A stretch of 34,767 bases of DNA from an uncultured Bacteroidota bacterium. Its GTDB lineage: Bacteria; Bacteroidota; Bacteroidia; JABEUT01. This document shows positions 16,388-25,370 of the stretch, in pieces. The position numbers were made by a program, and so were the translations under genes. The notes under the pieces are model-generated. The model was not told the DNA's origin. It searched no databases and saw only the letters and a list, made by a program, of their open reading frames with translations. Positions within the stretch are counted from its first letter, which is position 1, and each line of letters opens with the position of its first letter. Where the stretch lies: positions 1-34,767 of the forward strand of contig CAIPDV010000075.1 of the NCBI GenBank assembly GCA_903863935.1, given 5' to 3'.

Positions 16388-17200
16388 TTACTTCATCATA
16401 CTTAGCAGCAGCTTGTCGAAAGCTCTGTCCGGGAGTATGCGGCGCATGAATAAAATAAGGCCAGCACCACCACCTGTGGCATAGCGGGTTTTGGGCTTGC
16501 CTGCCAGGATAGCTTTAACAATGGTCTTAGCCACCACAATGGGTTTACTGCCTGTTTTATCGGCACGTTCATACATTTTTGCATGTTTCATTGCAAGTTC
16601 TTTATAAGGGCCATTGCCCGAAATTTTCAGCATATTCTGCCGGGCTATACCGGCCCATTCCGTAATAATTGCGCCGGGCTCAATGATCACAACATCAATT
16701 CCGAATTGTTTTAATTCCATACGCAAACTGTCACTCAAACCTTCCACGGCAAATTTGGTGGCATGATACCAGGTTCCGTGCGGTTCGCCTACCTTCCCTC
16801 CTATTGATGAAATATTAATGATGCGTCCCGAATGTTGGTTGCGCATAGTGGGAAGCACCAACTGGGTTAACCTTGCCATCCCGAAAATATTCACTTCAAA
16901 CTGGTAGCGCGCTTCGGAAAGCGGAACTTCCTCTAATGCGCCATAGGAGCCATATCCGGCATTATTCACCAGCACATCAATACGATTTTCAGTCGCCAAT
17001 ATTTTATTCACACCCTCTACCATTGAGGCTTCATCGGTCACATCCATTTTTAAAATATGGATACCCGATTTTTCAAGTTCCTGCATTTTATCGGTTCTGC
17101 GGGCTGCGGCATATACGGTATAGTCGTTTTGGACAAGCAGTTTGGCCGTTTCCAGTCCAATGCCTGATGATGCTCCGGTAATTAAGGCTACTTTTTTCAT
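16388..17200 (-). CDS. Short-chain dehydrogenase/reductase, 270 aa
   Basis: A classical SDR. The NAD(P)-binding motif TGASSGIG is at residues 8-15, NNAG at 79-82, and the catalytic Ser131/Ser132 with Tyr145 and Lys149 in YHATK. Arg34/Arg35 after the second strand favour NADP(H). The C-terminal ~80 residues are longer than the core and contain the substrate-binding part and a hydrophobic stretch (GGGAGLILFMRRILPD), as in SDRs acting on lipids or steroids. The substrate is unknown. It is probably cytosolic or membrane-associated. It is on the same strand as the ABC exporter, separated by the heptamer-repeat gap. Confidence 0.92.
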   Translation of the reverse strand: MKKVALITGASSGIGLETAKLLVQNDYTVYAAARRTDKMQELEKSGIHILKMDVTDEASMVEGVNKILATENRIDVLVNNAGYGSYGALEEVPLSEARYQFEVNIFGMARLTQLVLPTMRNQHSGRIINISSIGGKVGEPHGTWYHATKFAVEGLSDSLRMELKQFGIDVVIIEPGAIITEWAGIARQNMLKISGNGPYKELAMKHAKMYERADKTGSKPIVVAKTIVKAILAGKPKTRYATGGGAGLILFMRRILPDRAFDKLLLSMMK

Positions 17201-17327
17201 GTGGGTGGGTTTATTTTTTGGGAGGGACGTTTAACTCCTGTTAATATTGCAGGAGTTTTAAAAGCATCTGTATTTGCGGCATCCGGAGCAATTGCTAAAT
17301 CTCATCGCATAACTATTATATTATTTT

Positions 17328-17335
17328 TATATTTG
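17328..17335 (+). promoter_or_regulatory. -7 promoter box (TATATTTG)
   Basis: A perfect TAnnTTTG match 24 bases before the ATG at 17360. It excludes the longer open frame that begins at 17201. Confidence 0.6.
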
Positions 17336-17359
17336 ACCTTAAATAAACCAAATTTCAGC

Positions 17360-18445
17360 ATGAAAAAGATTACTTTATTAACAGGATTAGCAATGTTTGC
17401 AGGCGTATTTTTCGCCGGTAAAGCATCGGCTCAAATAACCATTGATCAATCGGATATGCCCTATGTGGGTTTAACGGTGGTAACAGATTCCGATGGAACT
17501 TCAAAACCATCGTATGGCCCTAAAGGAGGACCCCAGTATTGGGATTTTTCCGGATTGAAAAAACAGCTGTCCAAAACCATATTATTTATGGCTCCTACCT
17601 CTACCAAATACTCCAGCGCATTTCCTTCGGCCAACCTCGCCGATTCAACCATTGGCGGAAACGGATTTAACTTTTTCAATATAAGTGCAGGTAATTTTGA
17701 AGCCGTTGGAGCAGAAGAAATTGTGGTTGCCAATGCAACACCATTTCAAATTGAAATGAACCTTGCACCACCATTTGAACAAAGCTCATTACCTGCAACC
17801 TTTGGCAGCACAGTGCTTCAAACCACAGCACAGGGAATGGAACAATTTTCGGTAACATTTTCGATTGTTGTTACAGGAGAAAGATTTTACGATACTATTT
17901 CTTATAACGACACTGTAGACGCCTGGGGAACCATGAAAATGCCGAACGGACAAACCTACGATGTACTCCGCCAACGCCATAACGAAGAAGATTACCAGGA
18001 TGTATATCTGGATATTTTATCTACCTGGACTTTCTATGAAAGGATCGTATCAAAAAAATACCAGTACAATTGGTATGCTAAAGGCGTAGGCTATATTTTA
18101 GTGGAAATGGATATGGATTCCACCACTTCGAATGTGAAGGATATTATCTGGGATACCAATGCTCCGCCACCTGTTTTAACGGGATTGAACAAAGTGGGCA
18201 GTTCAGGCAAAACGTTTGTTTATCCTAACCCTTGCGGGAATAGTTTAACCATTCAATCGGCCAGCACAAGTGATTTATATTTGACGGTGTTTGACATAAC
18301 CGGCAGAGAAATTGACCGGGCCGGAATGCCAAATGGCAAGTCAATTCTTAACACGGGCACGTATACCAATGGAGTTTATATTTATACGGTTACTGACCAA
18401 GCTGGAATACAAATAGACCGGGGCAAATTCACGGTTCAGAAGTAA
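17360..18445 (+). CDS. T9SS-sorted secreted protein, 361 aa
   Basis: The signal peptide MKKITLLTGLAMFAGVFFAGKASAQ follows the start at 17360, which is supported by the box at 17328. The body (about 26-270) is Gly/Ser/Thr rich and beta-like, with no motif I can name. The C-terminus (about 275-361) is a type A T9SS sorting domain with FVYPNPCGN, VFDITGREIDR and TNGVYIYTV, ending in KFTVQK. It should be exported across the outer membrane. A strong terminator follows at 18469-18499, so it is probably a single-gene transcript. Confidence 0.88.
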   Translation: MKKITLLTGLAMFAGVFFAGKASAQITIDQSDMPYVGLTVVTDSDGTSKPSYGPKGGPQYWDFSGLKKQLSKTILFMAPTSTKYSSAFPSANLADSTIGGNGFNFFNISAGNFEAVGAEEIVVANATPFQIEMNLAPPFEQSSLPATFGSTVLQTTAQGMEQFSVTFSIVVTGERFYDTISYNDTVDAWGTMKMPNGQTYDVLRQRHNEEDYQDVYLDILSTWTFYERIVSKKYQYNWYAKGVGYILVEMDMDSTTSNVKDIIWDTNAPPPVLTGLNKVGSSGKTFVYPNPCGNSLTIQSASTSDLYLTVFDITGREIDRAGMPNGKSILNTGTYTNGVYIYTVTDQAGIQIDRGKFTVQK

Positions 18446-18468
18446 ATTTGTTGAATACAGAAATGGAA

Positions 18469-18499
18469 AAAGGTCCCGAAAAAAACCGGGGCCTTTTTT
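18469..18499 (+). terminator. Intrinsic terminator
   Basis: A 10-bp stem (18469-18478 with 18487-18496, one T-G wobble), an A-rich loop and a run of six T. It lies 24 bases after the stop at 18445. Confidence 0.85.
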
Positions 18500-18661
18500 G
18501 TTAAATGAACTGCCCAATTGGCTTTGCAGGTAACAAACTATTTTACTAAGAGATCTTGCTGACATAAAATTTGGTTTAAGTGTTATTAAAAAATCATTCC
18601 CACCCGGAAACGCTTTATCAGAAAATACAATATGAGGGAAATTGCAATCATTTTGTTTTCA

Positions 18662-19132
18662 CTAATTATTTTTCTTATCGTTATATTTAATGAATTCCAA
18701 TACGGCTTTGGCCTGAATTGTATTCAGATTCCTGCCTTGTGCCTTAATGGCACAGTCTGACATAAACAAAGGCATATCATCCAAATCGGTACCCACCATT
18801 TTATCTAAATGTGTGAGTGTATTGATAATCCATTCTTCGCTTTTTCTTTCTGTTACACCTTTTAAACCCGGACCTACCAGCCGTTCCTTCGTAAGCTTAT
18901 GGCATCCACCACATCTGGAATAGAAGATCTGTCTACCCCTGGCGATATCCGGTGGTTCAGTTGAATTTACCGGTTTTACATTATCAGCAGGAGCAGTTGT
19001 GTTGTGAACAACATGTGGAGTATCTATTTTAGCTACAGCAGCCTGTGCCCCTTGAGGCATTTGACTCAAACCGGAACTGGAAAATATCCAGATCAGAACC
19101 AGTACAACCCTATTTATGATATAATGTTTCAT
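18662..19132 (-). CDS. Secreted monohaem cytochrome c, 156 aa
   Basis: A signal peptide (about residues 1-24) is followed by a low-complexity Ala/Pro/Thr linker (25-62) and a class I cytochrome c domain (63-150). The haem-binding motif is C74-G-G-C77-H78. The GPGLKGVTER stretch after it is typical of the family, and the axial methionine is likely in DDMPLF or KMVGTD. The C-terminal helix contains AKAVLEFIKYN. It should be an electron carrier in the periplasm. A perfect -7 box lies 35 bases upstream. It is isolated from oxidase genes in this window. Confidence 0.92.
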   Translation of the reverse strand: MKHYIINRVVLVLIWIFSSSGLSQMPQGAQAAVAKIDTPHVVHNTTAPADNVKPVNSTEPPDIARGRQIFYSRCGGCHKLTKERLVGPGLKGVTERKSEEWIINTLTHLDKMVGTDLDDMPLFMSDCAIKAQGRNLNTIQAKAVLEFIKYNDKKNN

Positions 19133-19166
19133 TTGAGGATATAGTATTCACATTTTAATTCGCATA

Positions 19167-19174
19167 CAAAATTA
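19167..19174 (-). promoter_or_regulatory. -7 promoter box (TAATTTTG) of the cytochrome c gene
   Basis: A perfect TAnnTTTG match on the minus strand, 35 bases before the ATG at 19132. Confidence 0.6.
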
Positions 19175-19464
19175 CACCGGAACGTAGCATTAGGGTATGA
19201 TACCTGTCAGGGAATAACGTGTTTGTATTCATGATTTTGCGCACGGTATAGTACCCTTTCACGAAAGTCAGGATAACGGAAGATCTATAAGCAGCCAAGT
19301 TGGTTTATTTGCAACTGGAAGGTGGCTTTTAGATTATTAGAGTTTATAATTTTATATATTGCATTTCAAACAGTTATAAACCTGAATAGAAAATTTACAT
19401 ATTTATTATAATTTAAGTAACAAAAGATTAGTAAAATCACACCTCCAATTTTCAATCTATACCT
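19175..19464. other. Intergenic region, no gene seen
   Basis: The rest of the gap between the divergent cytochrome c gene and the truncated receiver. It is AT-rich towards 19464. I found no perfect -7 box for the plus-strand gene and no RNA structure. Confidence 0.5.
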
Positions 19465-19686
19465 ATGGAAAAAATTAAGTGCATAGTTTTAGATAACGAT
19501 ATCATCAATTGTGATGTAGTGGCTTCCTATCTGGAAGAAACCACCCGTATTGAACTGGCAGGAAAATTCACAAAACCTTCGAAAGCTGCCCAATTTTTGA
19601 TGCGGGAACAAGTACCGCTTGTTTTTATAGATTACGGAAACGCAAGAGGAGGTAACTCTTCCATTTTCTTAACAATGAATGTATAA
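19465..19686 (+). pseudogene. Truncated response-regulator receiver domain, 73 aa
   Basis: The first ~56 residues follow the receiver fold: IKCIVLDND with the acidic pocket (Asp10, Asp12), helix 1, the strand ELAGKF, helix 2 (KPSKAAQFLMREQ), and PLVFIDY with Asp56 as the phospho-acceptor. This is the beginning of a LytR/AlgR-like regulator. The protein then leaves the family pattern (GNARGGNSSIFLTMNV) and stops. The Thr and Lys sites, the last helices and any DNA-binding domain are missing. The deviation begins where it runs into the 3' end of the convergent gene ending at 19632, so a deletion or rearrangement at this junction is likely. A stand-alone half-domain product is less likely. Confidence 0.7.
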
Positions 19687-20072
19687 GGCTTACTCCTGTA
19701 TTGATATACAATTAATGCGGCACCTTCAAAATGCCTTACATGCTGACCCGGGAATTGCACATTGTAATTATCGTCTCTACCTCCATGATGCCCTTCCCCG
19801 ACATTAATTATAAGTGCGTGTTGTAAGGTATCACGCTCCACATTTCCGCCGGGTTTTGAATCAAGTTTATAGCCCCGGTCATTAATATAAATGGAATCGA
19901 GCTTACAATTTTTGGGAGATAGCTTCAGCGTAATTGAATACTTTATTCCATAATTTCCAGCTATTCCTCCGCTCCAGCCTTGCCTGCTGGCATTCAGTAT
20001 TTCCACCGTTTGCGCACAGGAATTTACCGGAGAACAAAATGCAATAAGTATACCAACAATCAGTTTTTTCAC
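19632..20072 (-). CDS. Secreted protein of unknown function, 146 aa
   Basis: The start is GTG at 20072; an in-frame stop lies eight codons upstream and no ATG lies between. The N-terminus MKKLIVGILIAFCSPVNSCAQ is a signal peptide, and Cys19 could make it a lipoprotein, though CAQ is also a good signal-peptidase I ending. The mature part is beta-rich and has NYGIKYSITLKL, VGEGHHGGRDDN and YQYRSKPYTFIVKKM, ending in ELPPLAFP. I do not recognise the family. The His-Gly-rich loop (residues ~94-102) is a possible metal site. The 3' end overlaps the truncated receiver at 19465-19686 by 55 bases. Confidence 0.72.
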   Translation of the reverse strand: MKKLIVGILIAFCSPVNSCAQTVEILNASRQGWSGGIAGNYGIKYSITLKLSPKNCKLDSIYINDRGYKLDSKPGGNVERDTLQHALIINVGEGHHGGRDDNYNVQFPGQHVRHFEGAALIVYQYRSKPYTFIVKKMEELPPLAFP

Positions 20073-20088
20073 ATTTCCATTTATGCGA

Positions 20089-20096
20089 CAAAACTA
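20089..20096 (-). promoter_or_regulatory. -7 promoter box (TAGTTTTG)
   Basis: A perfect TAnnTTTG match on the minus strand, 17 bases before the GTG at 20072. It supports that unusual start codon. Confidence 0.55.
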
Positions 20097-20139
20097 ATTT
20101 GGCAAGGTGAAGGGAGCGTGAAGCACATCCCTAATGCCT

Positions 20140-21285
20140 CTATTCTGAAAAATGAGTAAAGGTTTTTCCATCGTAACGGCACAAACCAATGTTTCTTGTA
20201 CCAAACCAAAGGTTTCCCGCTTTGTCTTCAATTATACAATCCACTGAATTATTACTTAACCCATCTTTACTTGTAAAATTGGTAAAGGCGTTCGAACCAA
20301 TAGTGTTCAAAGCCGAAGGATTATAACGCCATACTCCTCCGCTCGTGTCGCTAATATTATCTCCTCTATAGTCAAGGCCAAACCAAATATTTCCCGACTT
20401 ATCTTCCATCATGGTATTACAGGTATGTTCGATTAGTCGTGCAGGCACTTTAAAATTGGTAAAGGTTTTTCCATCATAATAAAATATGCCGCTATTTTGG
20501 TAAGCCATCCAAATGGTTCCATTTTTATCTTCTAAAATTTTCCGCACGTTGCCCTCGCCACCCGGTTTAAAACCAGTTATTTCTTTTCCATCGTAACGGC
20601 AAATTCCTTCCCGGCCACCAAGCCCGGAAGCAAACCAGATGTTTCCATTGTTATCTTCTATCATACACTGTACCATTTTAAGATGAAGGCCATTCTTATT
20701 TATGACACCATCATTATCTAAAAAATGGGTAAAGGAAGTTCCATTATAACAATAGACTCCATCGCTTGTTCCGAACCAAAGTTTTCCACTTTTATCCTGC
20801 AAAATACTCCATACTGCATTGGTAGCAGATGGATTAGCCGTAGAAGTAGTTCCGGGATAAATAGTGTTGGCATTAGACGCAGAAATTGGAACAATTGTAA
20901 AGGCTTTCCCATCATAATGGCAAAGCCCGGCATCTGTGCCGAACCAAATATTTCCGGTTTTATCTTCCAAAATCGAAGTAATGTTATTACTGTTTAATCC
21001 TTCTTTTTCTGTATAATTGGTGAATGATTTCCCTTCATAGTGATAGACGCCTTGCCCGGTAGCACCGAACCAAAGATTGCCTGTCCTATCCTGTAATCCA
21101 CAATCAACTCCATTATAAATGCTGATGTCTCGCCATTTTATAATTTTCGGTTGTCCGCTTGTAATTGTTTTCTGTTCATCTGCAATTTTCCCCGGATGAG
21201 TTTTGTCTTGACCTTTACACGAAGGGAATAAAGATACTATTACCAGCAAGGAATATATTCTCTTTTGTAAGAAATAATTTTTCAT
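20140..21285 (-). CDS. Two-component-regulator-type propeller lipoprotein, 381 aa
   Basis: A lipoprotein signal (MKNYFLQKRIYSLLVIVSLFPSC, lipobox LFPSC with Cys at ~23) is followed by about eight Reg_prop repeats of ~40 residues. The repeat pattern is EDK-GNIWFGT-GL-HYDGK-FT (for example GNIWFGTDAGLCHYDG, GKLWFGTSDGVYCYNG, GNLWFGTRNIGLCRYDG). These are propeller blades like the sensor part of hybrid two-component systems, but no histidine kinase or transmembrane tail follows. It is thus a stand-alone propeller lipoprotein, probably attached to the outer membrane, perhaps binding a ligand or partner. Function beyond this is unknown. Confidence 0.88.
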   Translation of the reverse strand: MKNYFLQKRIYSLLVIVSLFPSCKGQDKTHPGKIADEQKTITSGQPKIIKWRDISIYNGVDCGLQDRTGNLWFGATGQGVYHYEGKSFTNYTEKEGLNSNNITSILEDKTGNIWFGTDAGLCHYDGKAFTIVPISASNANTIYPGTTSTANPSATNAVWSILQDKSGKLWFGTSDGVYCYNGTSFTHFLDNDGVINKNGLHLKMVQCMIEDNNGNIWFASGLGGREGICRYDGKEITGFKPGGEGNVRKILEDKNGTIWMAYQNSGIFYYDGKTFTNFKVPARLIEHTCNTMMEDKSGNIWFGLDYRGDNISDTSGGVWRYNPSALNTIGSNAFTNFTSKDGLSNNSVDCIIEDKAGNLWFGTRNIGLCRYDGKTFTHFSE

Positions 21286-21329
21286 TTATTAAAATATGCG
21301 GTATCTTAAATAATCTGCAAATAAAAAAA

Positions 21330-22817
21330 CTATCCGTTCTCTTCTCCCGGTTGAAACAAATCTTTTTCCGAGAACATGGAGCCTAGGAGATCTTTAAACT
21401 GTATGCTGCGTTCGAGGCTGTTCTTACCAATTAAGGAATGTTCCGCTAGCGCAAATAAAACAAATTCCATCATCACCGCTTTATCAATTTTATCTAAACG
21501 TGGAGTGAATGATTCTACAATATCCTCCAACCCCGGAATGCTTTTAAGGGTGGCAATGTAGTTTTCATCGGTATCTAAAAAGAGGCAATCAACCGTGTTG
21601 CCGTCGCTGAACCAATTGATGACAGCCTGATAGGGGCTAATTTGCTTTTTCTTTTTCAGCTTGCCCGGGTCTGGGAACAAACCTAAAAACTCGTTGCGGA
21701 TGGCTTTACCCAAAAGGTTTTGCGCTACAATAGCCGCACCTTCCTGTTCACCTTCGTACACCAATTCTATTTTACCATTCACCGAAGGAATAACACCATA
21801 TAAATCTACTATACGGGTGAAAGTTTTCTTTTCATTGTTGAGCAGCATCCTGCGTTCGGCAGTGCTTACCAGGTTTTCGTAAGCTGAAATGGTAAGACGT
21901 GCGGATACACCGCTTTTATTGTCGACAAACTCGCTGTCGCGTGCTTCGAATGCAATTCGCTCAATCAGCGTTGCAACTAATTCTCCTACTTCTATATTCT
22001 CTTTTTGGTCTTTGCTCAACTTCGCTTCCTGTGCGGTAATCTGTTTCGACAAGGAAATATTTTTCGGATAGTGGGTCAGAATCTGACTGCCAATACGGTC
22101 TTTCAAAGGAGTAACTATGCTACCCCGATTGGTATAATCTTCGGGGTTGGCGGTAAAAATAAATTGTATATCCAATGGTATTCGCAACTTAAATCCACGT
22201 ATTTGAATATCGCCTTCCTGCAAAATGTTAAACAGCGCAACCTGTATGCGCGCTTGCAAATCCGGCAATTCATTAATTACAAATATGCTGCGGTTACTGC
22301 GGGGAATAATGCCATAGTGCAGCACCCTTTCATCGGCATAACTTAGTTTGAGGTTTGCGGCTTTTATCGGATCCACGTCCCCAATCAAGTCAGCCATGGA
22401 TACATCGGGCGTAGCCAACTTCTCCACATATCTTTCCGAGCGGTGCAGCCAGGCAATAGGCGTTTTATCTTTTTGCTCGGCGATTAAATTTTTCGCAAAA
22501 GTGGATATGGGATTCAGTGGGTCGTCGTTGAGTTCGCTGCCTTCTACAATTGGAATATATTCATCCAGTAAATCGGTCAACTGGCGAGCTATACGAGTCT
22601 TTGCTTGCCCCCGTAAACCTAATAAATTGATATTATGGCGGGATAAAATAGCCCGTTCCAACTCAGGGATAACGGTGTCTTCAAAGCCTATAATGCCTTT
22701 AAAAATATCTTCTTTCTTTTTAATTTTTTCAATCAGGTTATCACGCAGCTCATCCTTTATCGTTTTCGATTTATACCCTTCTTTCTTCAGTTCTCCGAGT
22801 GTTTTACACAACTTCAT
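21330..22817 (-). CDS. MoxR/magnesium-chelatase-type AAA+ ATPase, 495 aa
   Basis: Residues about 37-330 are an AAA+ core of the MoxR/ChlI kind. The Walker A loop is variant, GLRGQAKT (67-74), with Ala replacing the last Gly. The Walker B-like strand is FVINELPDL, with Glu kept but Asn in place of Asp; sensor 1 is FIFTANPEDYTNRG and the arginine finger region is PLKDRIGSQ. The C-terminal ~150 residues are less clear. It lies eight bases downstream of a vWA protein on the same strand, so the two form an operon of the MoxR-VWA type. Such pairs remodel or insert cofactors into client proteins. No client is adjacent. No chlorophyll genes are present, so a real Mg-chelatase role is unlikely. Confidence 0.9.
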   Translation of the reverse strand: MKLCKTLGELKKEGYKSKTIKDELRDNLIEKIKKKEDIFKGIIGFEDTVIPELERAILSRHNINLLGLRGQAKTRIARQLTDLLDEYIPIVEGSELNDDPLNPISTFAKNLIAEQKDKTPIAWLHRSERYVEKLATPDVSMADLIGDVDPIKAANLKLSYADERVLHYGIIPRSNRSIFVINELPDLQARIQVALFNILQEGDIQIRGFKLRIPLDIQFIFTANPEDYTNRGSIVTPLKDRIGSQILTHYPKNISLSKQITAQEAKLSKDQKENIEVGELVATLIERIAFEARDSEFVDNKSGVSARLTISAYENLVSTAERRMLLNNEKKTFTRIVDLYGVIPSVNGKIELVYEGEQEGAAIVAQNLLGKAIRNEFLGLFPDPGKLKKKKQISPYQAVINWFSDGNTVDCLFLDTDENYIATLKSIPGLEDIVESFTPRLDKIDKAVMMEFVLFALAEHSLIGKNSLERSIQFKDLLGSMFSEKDLFQPGEENG

Positions 22818-22825
22818 AAATATGT

Positions 22826-23920
22826 TTATTTAATATTTCGTTTTTTATTTCGTTCAAAATCTTCAAAAATGTATTCACCAAGTCCCTGCAACGAGGTGTA
22901 GAAAGCCTTGCCGTTATTTGCTTCTGTAAAGTCACGGACAAACTCCTGCAACCACGGATCTTTAGCCACCATAAAGGTGGTGATAGGTATGCGCAACCTG
23001 CGGCAACTTTGGGCAAGGGTGAGGCATTTGTTTATTATTTTACGGTCGAGCCCAAAACTGTTTTTGTAGTACTCGCCGTGCTCGATAATGCAGGTGGGCT
23101 TTCCATCGGTAATCATAAAAATTTGCTTGTTGGCGTTTTTGCGGCGATGCAGCAAATCCATTGCCAGCTCAATACCGGCAACGGTGTTGGTATGATAGGG
23201 GCCCACTTGCAAGTAAGGCAAATCTTTCACTTTTATTTCCCAGGCATCATCACCAAAAACAATAATGTCGAGGGTGTCCTTTGGGTACTTGCGTTTGATG
23301 AGTTCCGCCAATGCCATTGCCACGTTTTTAGCAGGAGTAATACGGTCTTCACCATACAAAATCATAGAGTGCGAAATGTCTATCATCAATACCGTTGAGG
23401 TCTGTGTCTTGTGTTCTTTTTCCCGCACTTCCAAATCATTTTCGGTGATGGAAAATTCGCCGATGCCATTATTTATCTGAGCATTTTTCATACTCTCGAG
23501 CATGGCAATCTGGTCGAGGGTATCGCCAAACTGAAAGGGCCGTGAGTCGCTGCTGATCTCATCTCCATTGCCTGTGTATTTAGTAGAATGGTTGCCCGAT
23601 TTCCCTTTTTTCAACTTGCCGAAAATCTTCTCCAAAGCCTGCTGGCGGATGGCTTGTTCTGTCTTGGCGGTAATAACAGTCCCTCCCCCACCGGGCTCCC
23701 TGTCGCGGATGTAGCCCTTGTCTTTTAAGTCCCGAATAAAATCGCCAATTCCGTAATCGGGTTCGGTTAGTTTATATTCTTTGTCGAGTTCAGTAAGCCA
23801 TGCAATGGCCTCGTTAAAGTCGCCATTGGTATAGGGCAACAGCTGCTTAAATATATTAAACAGCTTCTCGAAAGGAGGCTGGTTGGGTTTATCGTAATGT
23901 GTAAATCGGTAGCCTAACAT
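22826..23920 (-). CDS. vWA domain protein, partner of the MoxR-type ATPase, 364 aa
   Basis: The N-terminal half (1-165) is helical with an 80-110 Gly/Lys-rich linker. The C-terminal half is a von Willebrand A domain. Its metal-ion site is D181-I-S183-H-S185, with Thr in the HTNTVAG loop and Asp in ITDGKP. This is the MIDAS arrangement of vWA proteins that bind AAA+ partners. The gene precedes the ATPase by eight bases on the same strand. Expected cytosolic. The pair is common in Bacteroidota, but its client here is unknown. Confidence 0.9.
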   Translation of the reverse strand: MLGYRFTHYDKPNQPPFEKLFNIFKQLLPYTNGDFNEAIAWLTELDKEYKLTEPDYGIGDFIRDLKDKGYIRDREPGGGGTVITAKTEQAIRQQALEKIFGKLKKGKSGNHSTKYTGNGDEISSDSRPFQFGDTLDQIAMLESMKNAQINNGIGEFSITENDLEVREKEHKTQTSTVLMIDISHSMILYGEDRITPAKNVAMALAELIKRKYPKDTLDIIVFGDDAWEIKVKDLPYLQVGPYHTNTVAGIELAMDLLHRRKNANKQIFMITDGKPTCIIEHGEYYKNSFGLDRKIINKCLTLAQSCRRLRIPITTFMVAKDPWLQEFVRDFTEANNGKAFYTSLQGLGEYIFEDFERNKKRNIK

Positions 23921-23979
23921 GGGTATAATAAGGTGTAAATTTAGGCATTAAATTCGGGAAATGGAATGAGCTGAGTTCT

Positions 23980-24864
23980 TTACTCCAGAACCTCCATATC
24001 CTCTGCTGTCAATTTAATATCGGCGGCTTTCAGGTTTTCTTCTAAATGTTTTAAAGAGGAGGTACCGGGAATTGGCAGAATCCATGGGGAGCGATGCAAC
24101 AACCAACTAATATTTATTTGCGCTTCGGTAGCATTATGCTTTTTTGCAATGGGTGAAATACGGCTGTCCTTTTTTGGCAGCGATTGAAACAACGAGAAAT
24201 AAGGCACCAACGGAATTCCATTTTGCTCGCAAATGTCAAGCACTTCATGTCCGCCACGGGTTTCTCCACCATGAGCAAGCTTTACAGAGGTACGCTGTGC
24301 ATGACCGAACATATTTTCTACCGTTGCAATAGGACCCATTTTTATAGCGGTTTCCAATTCTTCGGGGCTTACATTGCTAACACCTACATGCAATATCTTT
24401 CCTTCCTTTTGAAGTTCAAACATAGTATCCATTGATTCCTTAAACGGTACTGCGCTTCCATGTATCACCCGGAAATGCACTACCGACATCTGTTCCAGCT
24501 TAAGTGTGCGAAGATTATTATCAATACTGCTTCGCAAATTTTCGGGACGGTTAAAAGGTATCCAACTTTTATCTGGTTTGCGTGCGCCTCCAACTTTGGT
24601 GCAAATTACCAAATCGGAAGTGTATGGATGCAGGGCTTCTTTTATCAATCGATTGGTTACATCTTCACCATAATAATCGGCCGTGTCGAGGAAATTAATT
24701 CCGCTGTCGATGCATTTTTTTAAGATCTGCAAGGCCTCGGTGCGGTTTTTAGGTTCACCCCAAATACCTTCTCCGGTAAGGCGCATAGTGCCATACCCAA
24801 GACGGTTTACCGTTAACGGTTTTTTACTTTTTCCTGCTATTACTATGGTACTTTGGTTGCTCAT
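23980..24864 (-). CDS. Aldo/keto reductase, 294 aa
   Basis: A TIM-barrel NADPH oxidoreductase of the AKR family. The catalytic tetrad is Asp60 (FLDTADYYG), Tyr65, Lys90 (ICTKVGG) and His130 (VVHFRV). The cofactor-binding end has PIPGTSSLKHLEENL near 265-279. GYGTMRLTGEG near residue 23 is typical. It reduces aldehydes or ketones; the substrate is unknown. The length is normal and it is cytosolic. The gene lies 59 bases upstream of the vWA gene on the same strand and may be read with it, though the link in function is not clear. Confidence 0.92.
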   Translation of the reverse strand: MSNQSTIVIAGKSKKPLTVNRLGYGTMRLTGEGIWGEPKNRTEALQILKKCIDSGINFLDTADYYGEDVTNRLIKEALHPYTSDLVICTKVGGARKPDKSWIPFNRPENLRSSIDNNLRTLKLEQMSVVHFRVIHGSAVPFKESMDTMFELQKEGKILHVGVSNVSPEELETAIKMGPIATVENMFGHAQRTSVKLAHGGETRGGHEVLDICEQNGIPLVPYFSLFQSLPKKDSRISPIAKKHNATEAQINISWLLHRSPWILPIPGTSSLKHLEENLKAADIKLTAEDMEVLE

Positions 24865-24917
24865 AAAAATTGTTGAATTAGTAGATTTTATAAAGACGTT
24901 GACTTGAATTAAATACT

Positions 24918-25304
24918 TTACACAAACATCTTTATAATGATAAACGCCTCAATCGCTAAAAAAACCAAGGCTGTTATAAACCCTTCGTTTATTTTTTTAA
25001 GTGAAAGGTTTATAAAAATGGACTGTATCTCAACCAACGCCCTAATGCCTGTAATCATCACAATTGCATGCGGGTCACCTATGGCGGCGACAATCAACAG
25101 ACCTATTCCGATAGCTAAGTTGCGCGATGCGTATTCATATCCTGCATAGCGGGCCCCTTTGCCTTTTACATCTATTCCTTCGGTACTGTTCTCAAAAATT
25201 TGAGACGGCTTGAAAAACCCCACAACTCCGTAGCCAACATTCGCCAAGGCGAACACTCCTGCAACAATTCTCACATAGGTAGGTATCATGTTTGTTTCAA
25301 TCAT
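24918..25304 (-). CDS. Small four-helix membrane protein, 128 aa
   Basis: The start is set at 25304 (MIETNMIPTYVRIVAG); a perfect -7 box at 25333-25340 lies inside the longer open frame. There are four hydrophobic segments (about residues 8-25, 55-72, 74-92, 105-126). A charged loop EGIDVKGKGARYAGYEYASRN lies between the first and second. It resembles the DUF4267 type of small membrane proteins, with low certainty. Function unknown. It is divergent from the 63-aa gene at 25390 across an 85-base gap with two promoter boxes. Confidence 0.75.
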   Translation of the reverse strand: MIETNMIPTYVRIVAGVFALANVGYGVVGFFKPSQIFENSTEGIDVKGKGARYAGYEYASRNLAIGIGLLIVAAIGDPHAIVMITGIRALVEIQSIFINLSLKKINEGFITALVFLAIEAFIIIKMFV

Positions 25305-25332
25305 GGCGTTTTGAATTATTTGGTTCGTAAGA

Positions 25333-25340
25333 CAAATATA
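25333..25340 (-). promoter_or_regulatory. -7 promoter box (TATATTTG)
   Basis: A perfect match on the minus strand, 29 bases before the ATG at 25304. Confidence 0.6.
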
Positions 25341-25370
25341 AAAAATAAGGTACATTTATACTAATAATTT

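Noticed and set aside
21330-23920. Magnesium chelatase for chlorophyll synthesis
   Set aside because: The ATPase-vWA pair resembles BchI/BchD, but no pigment genes are present and this arrangement is widespread as MoxR-VWA pairs in non-phototrophs.
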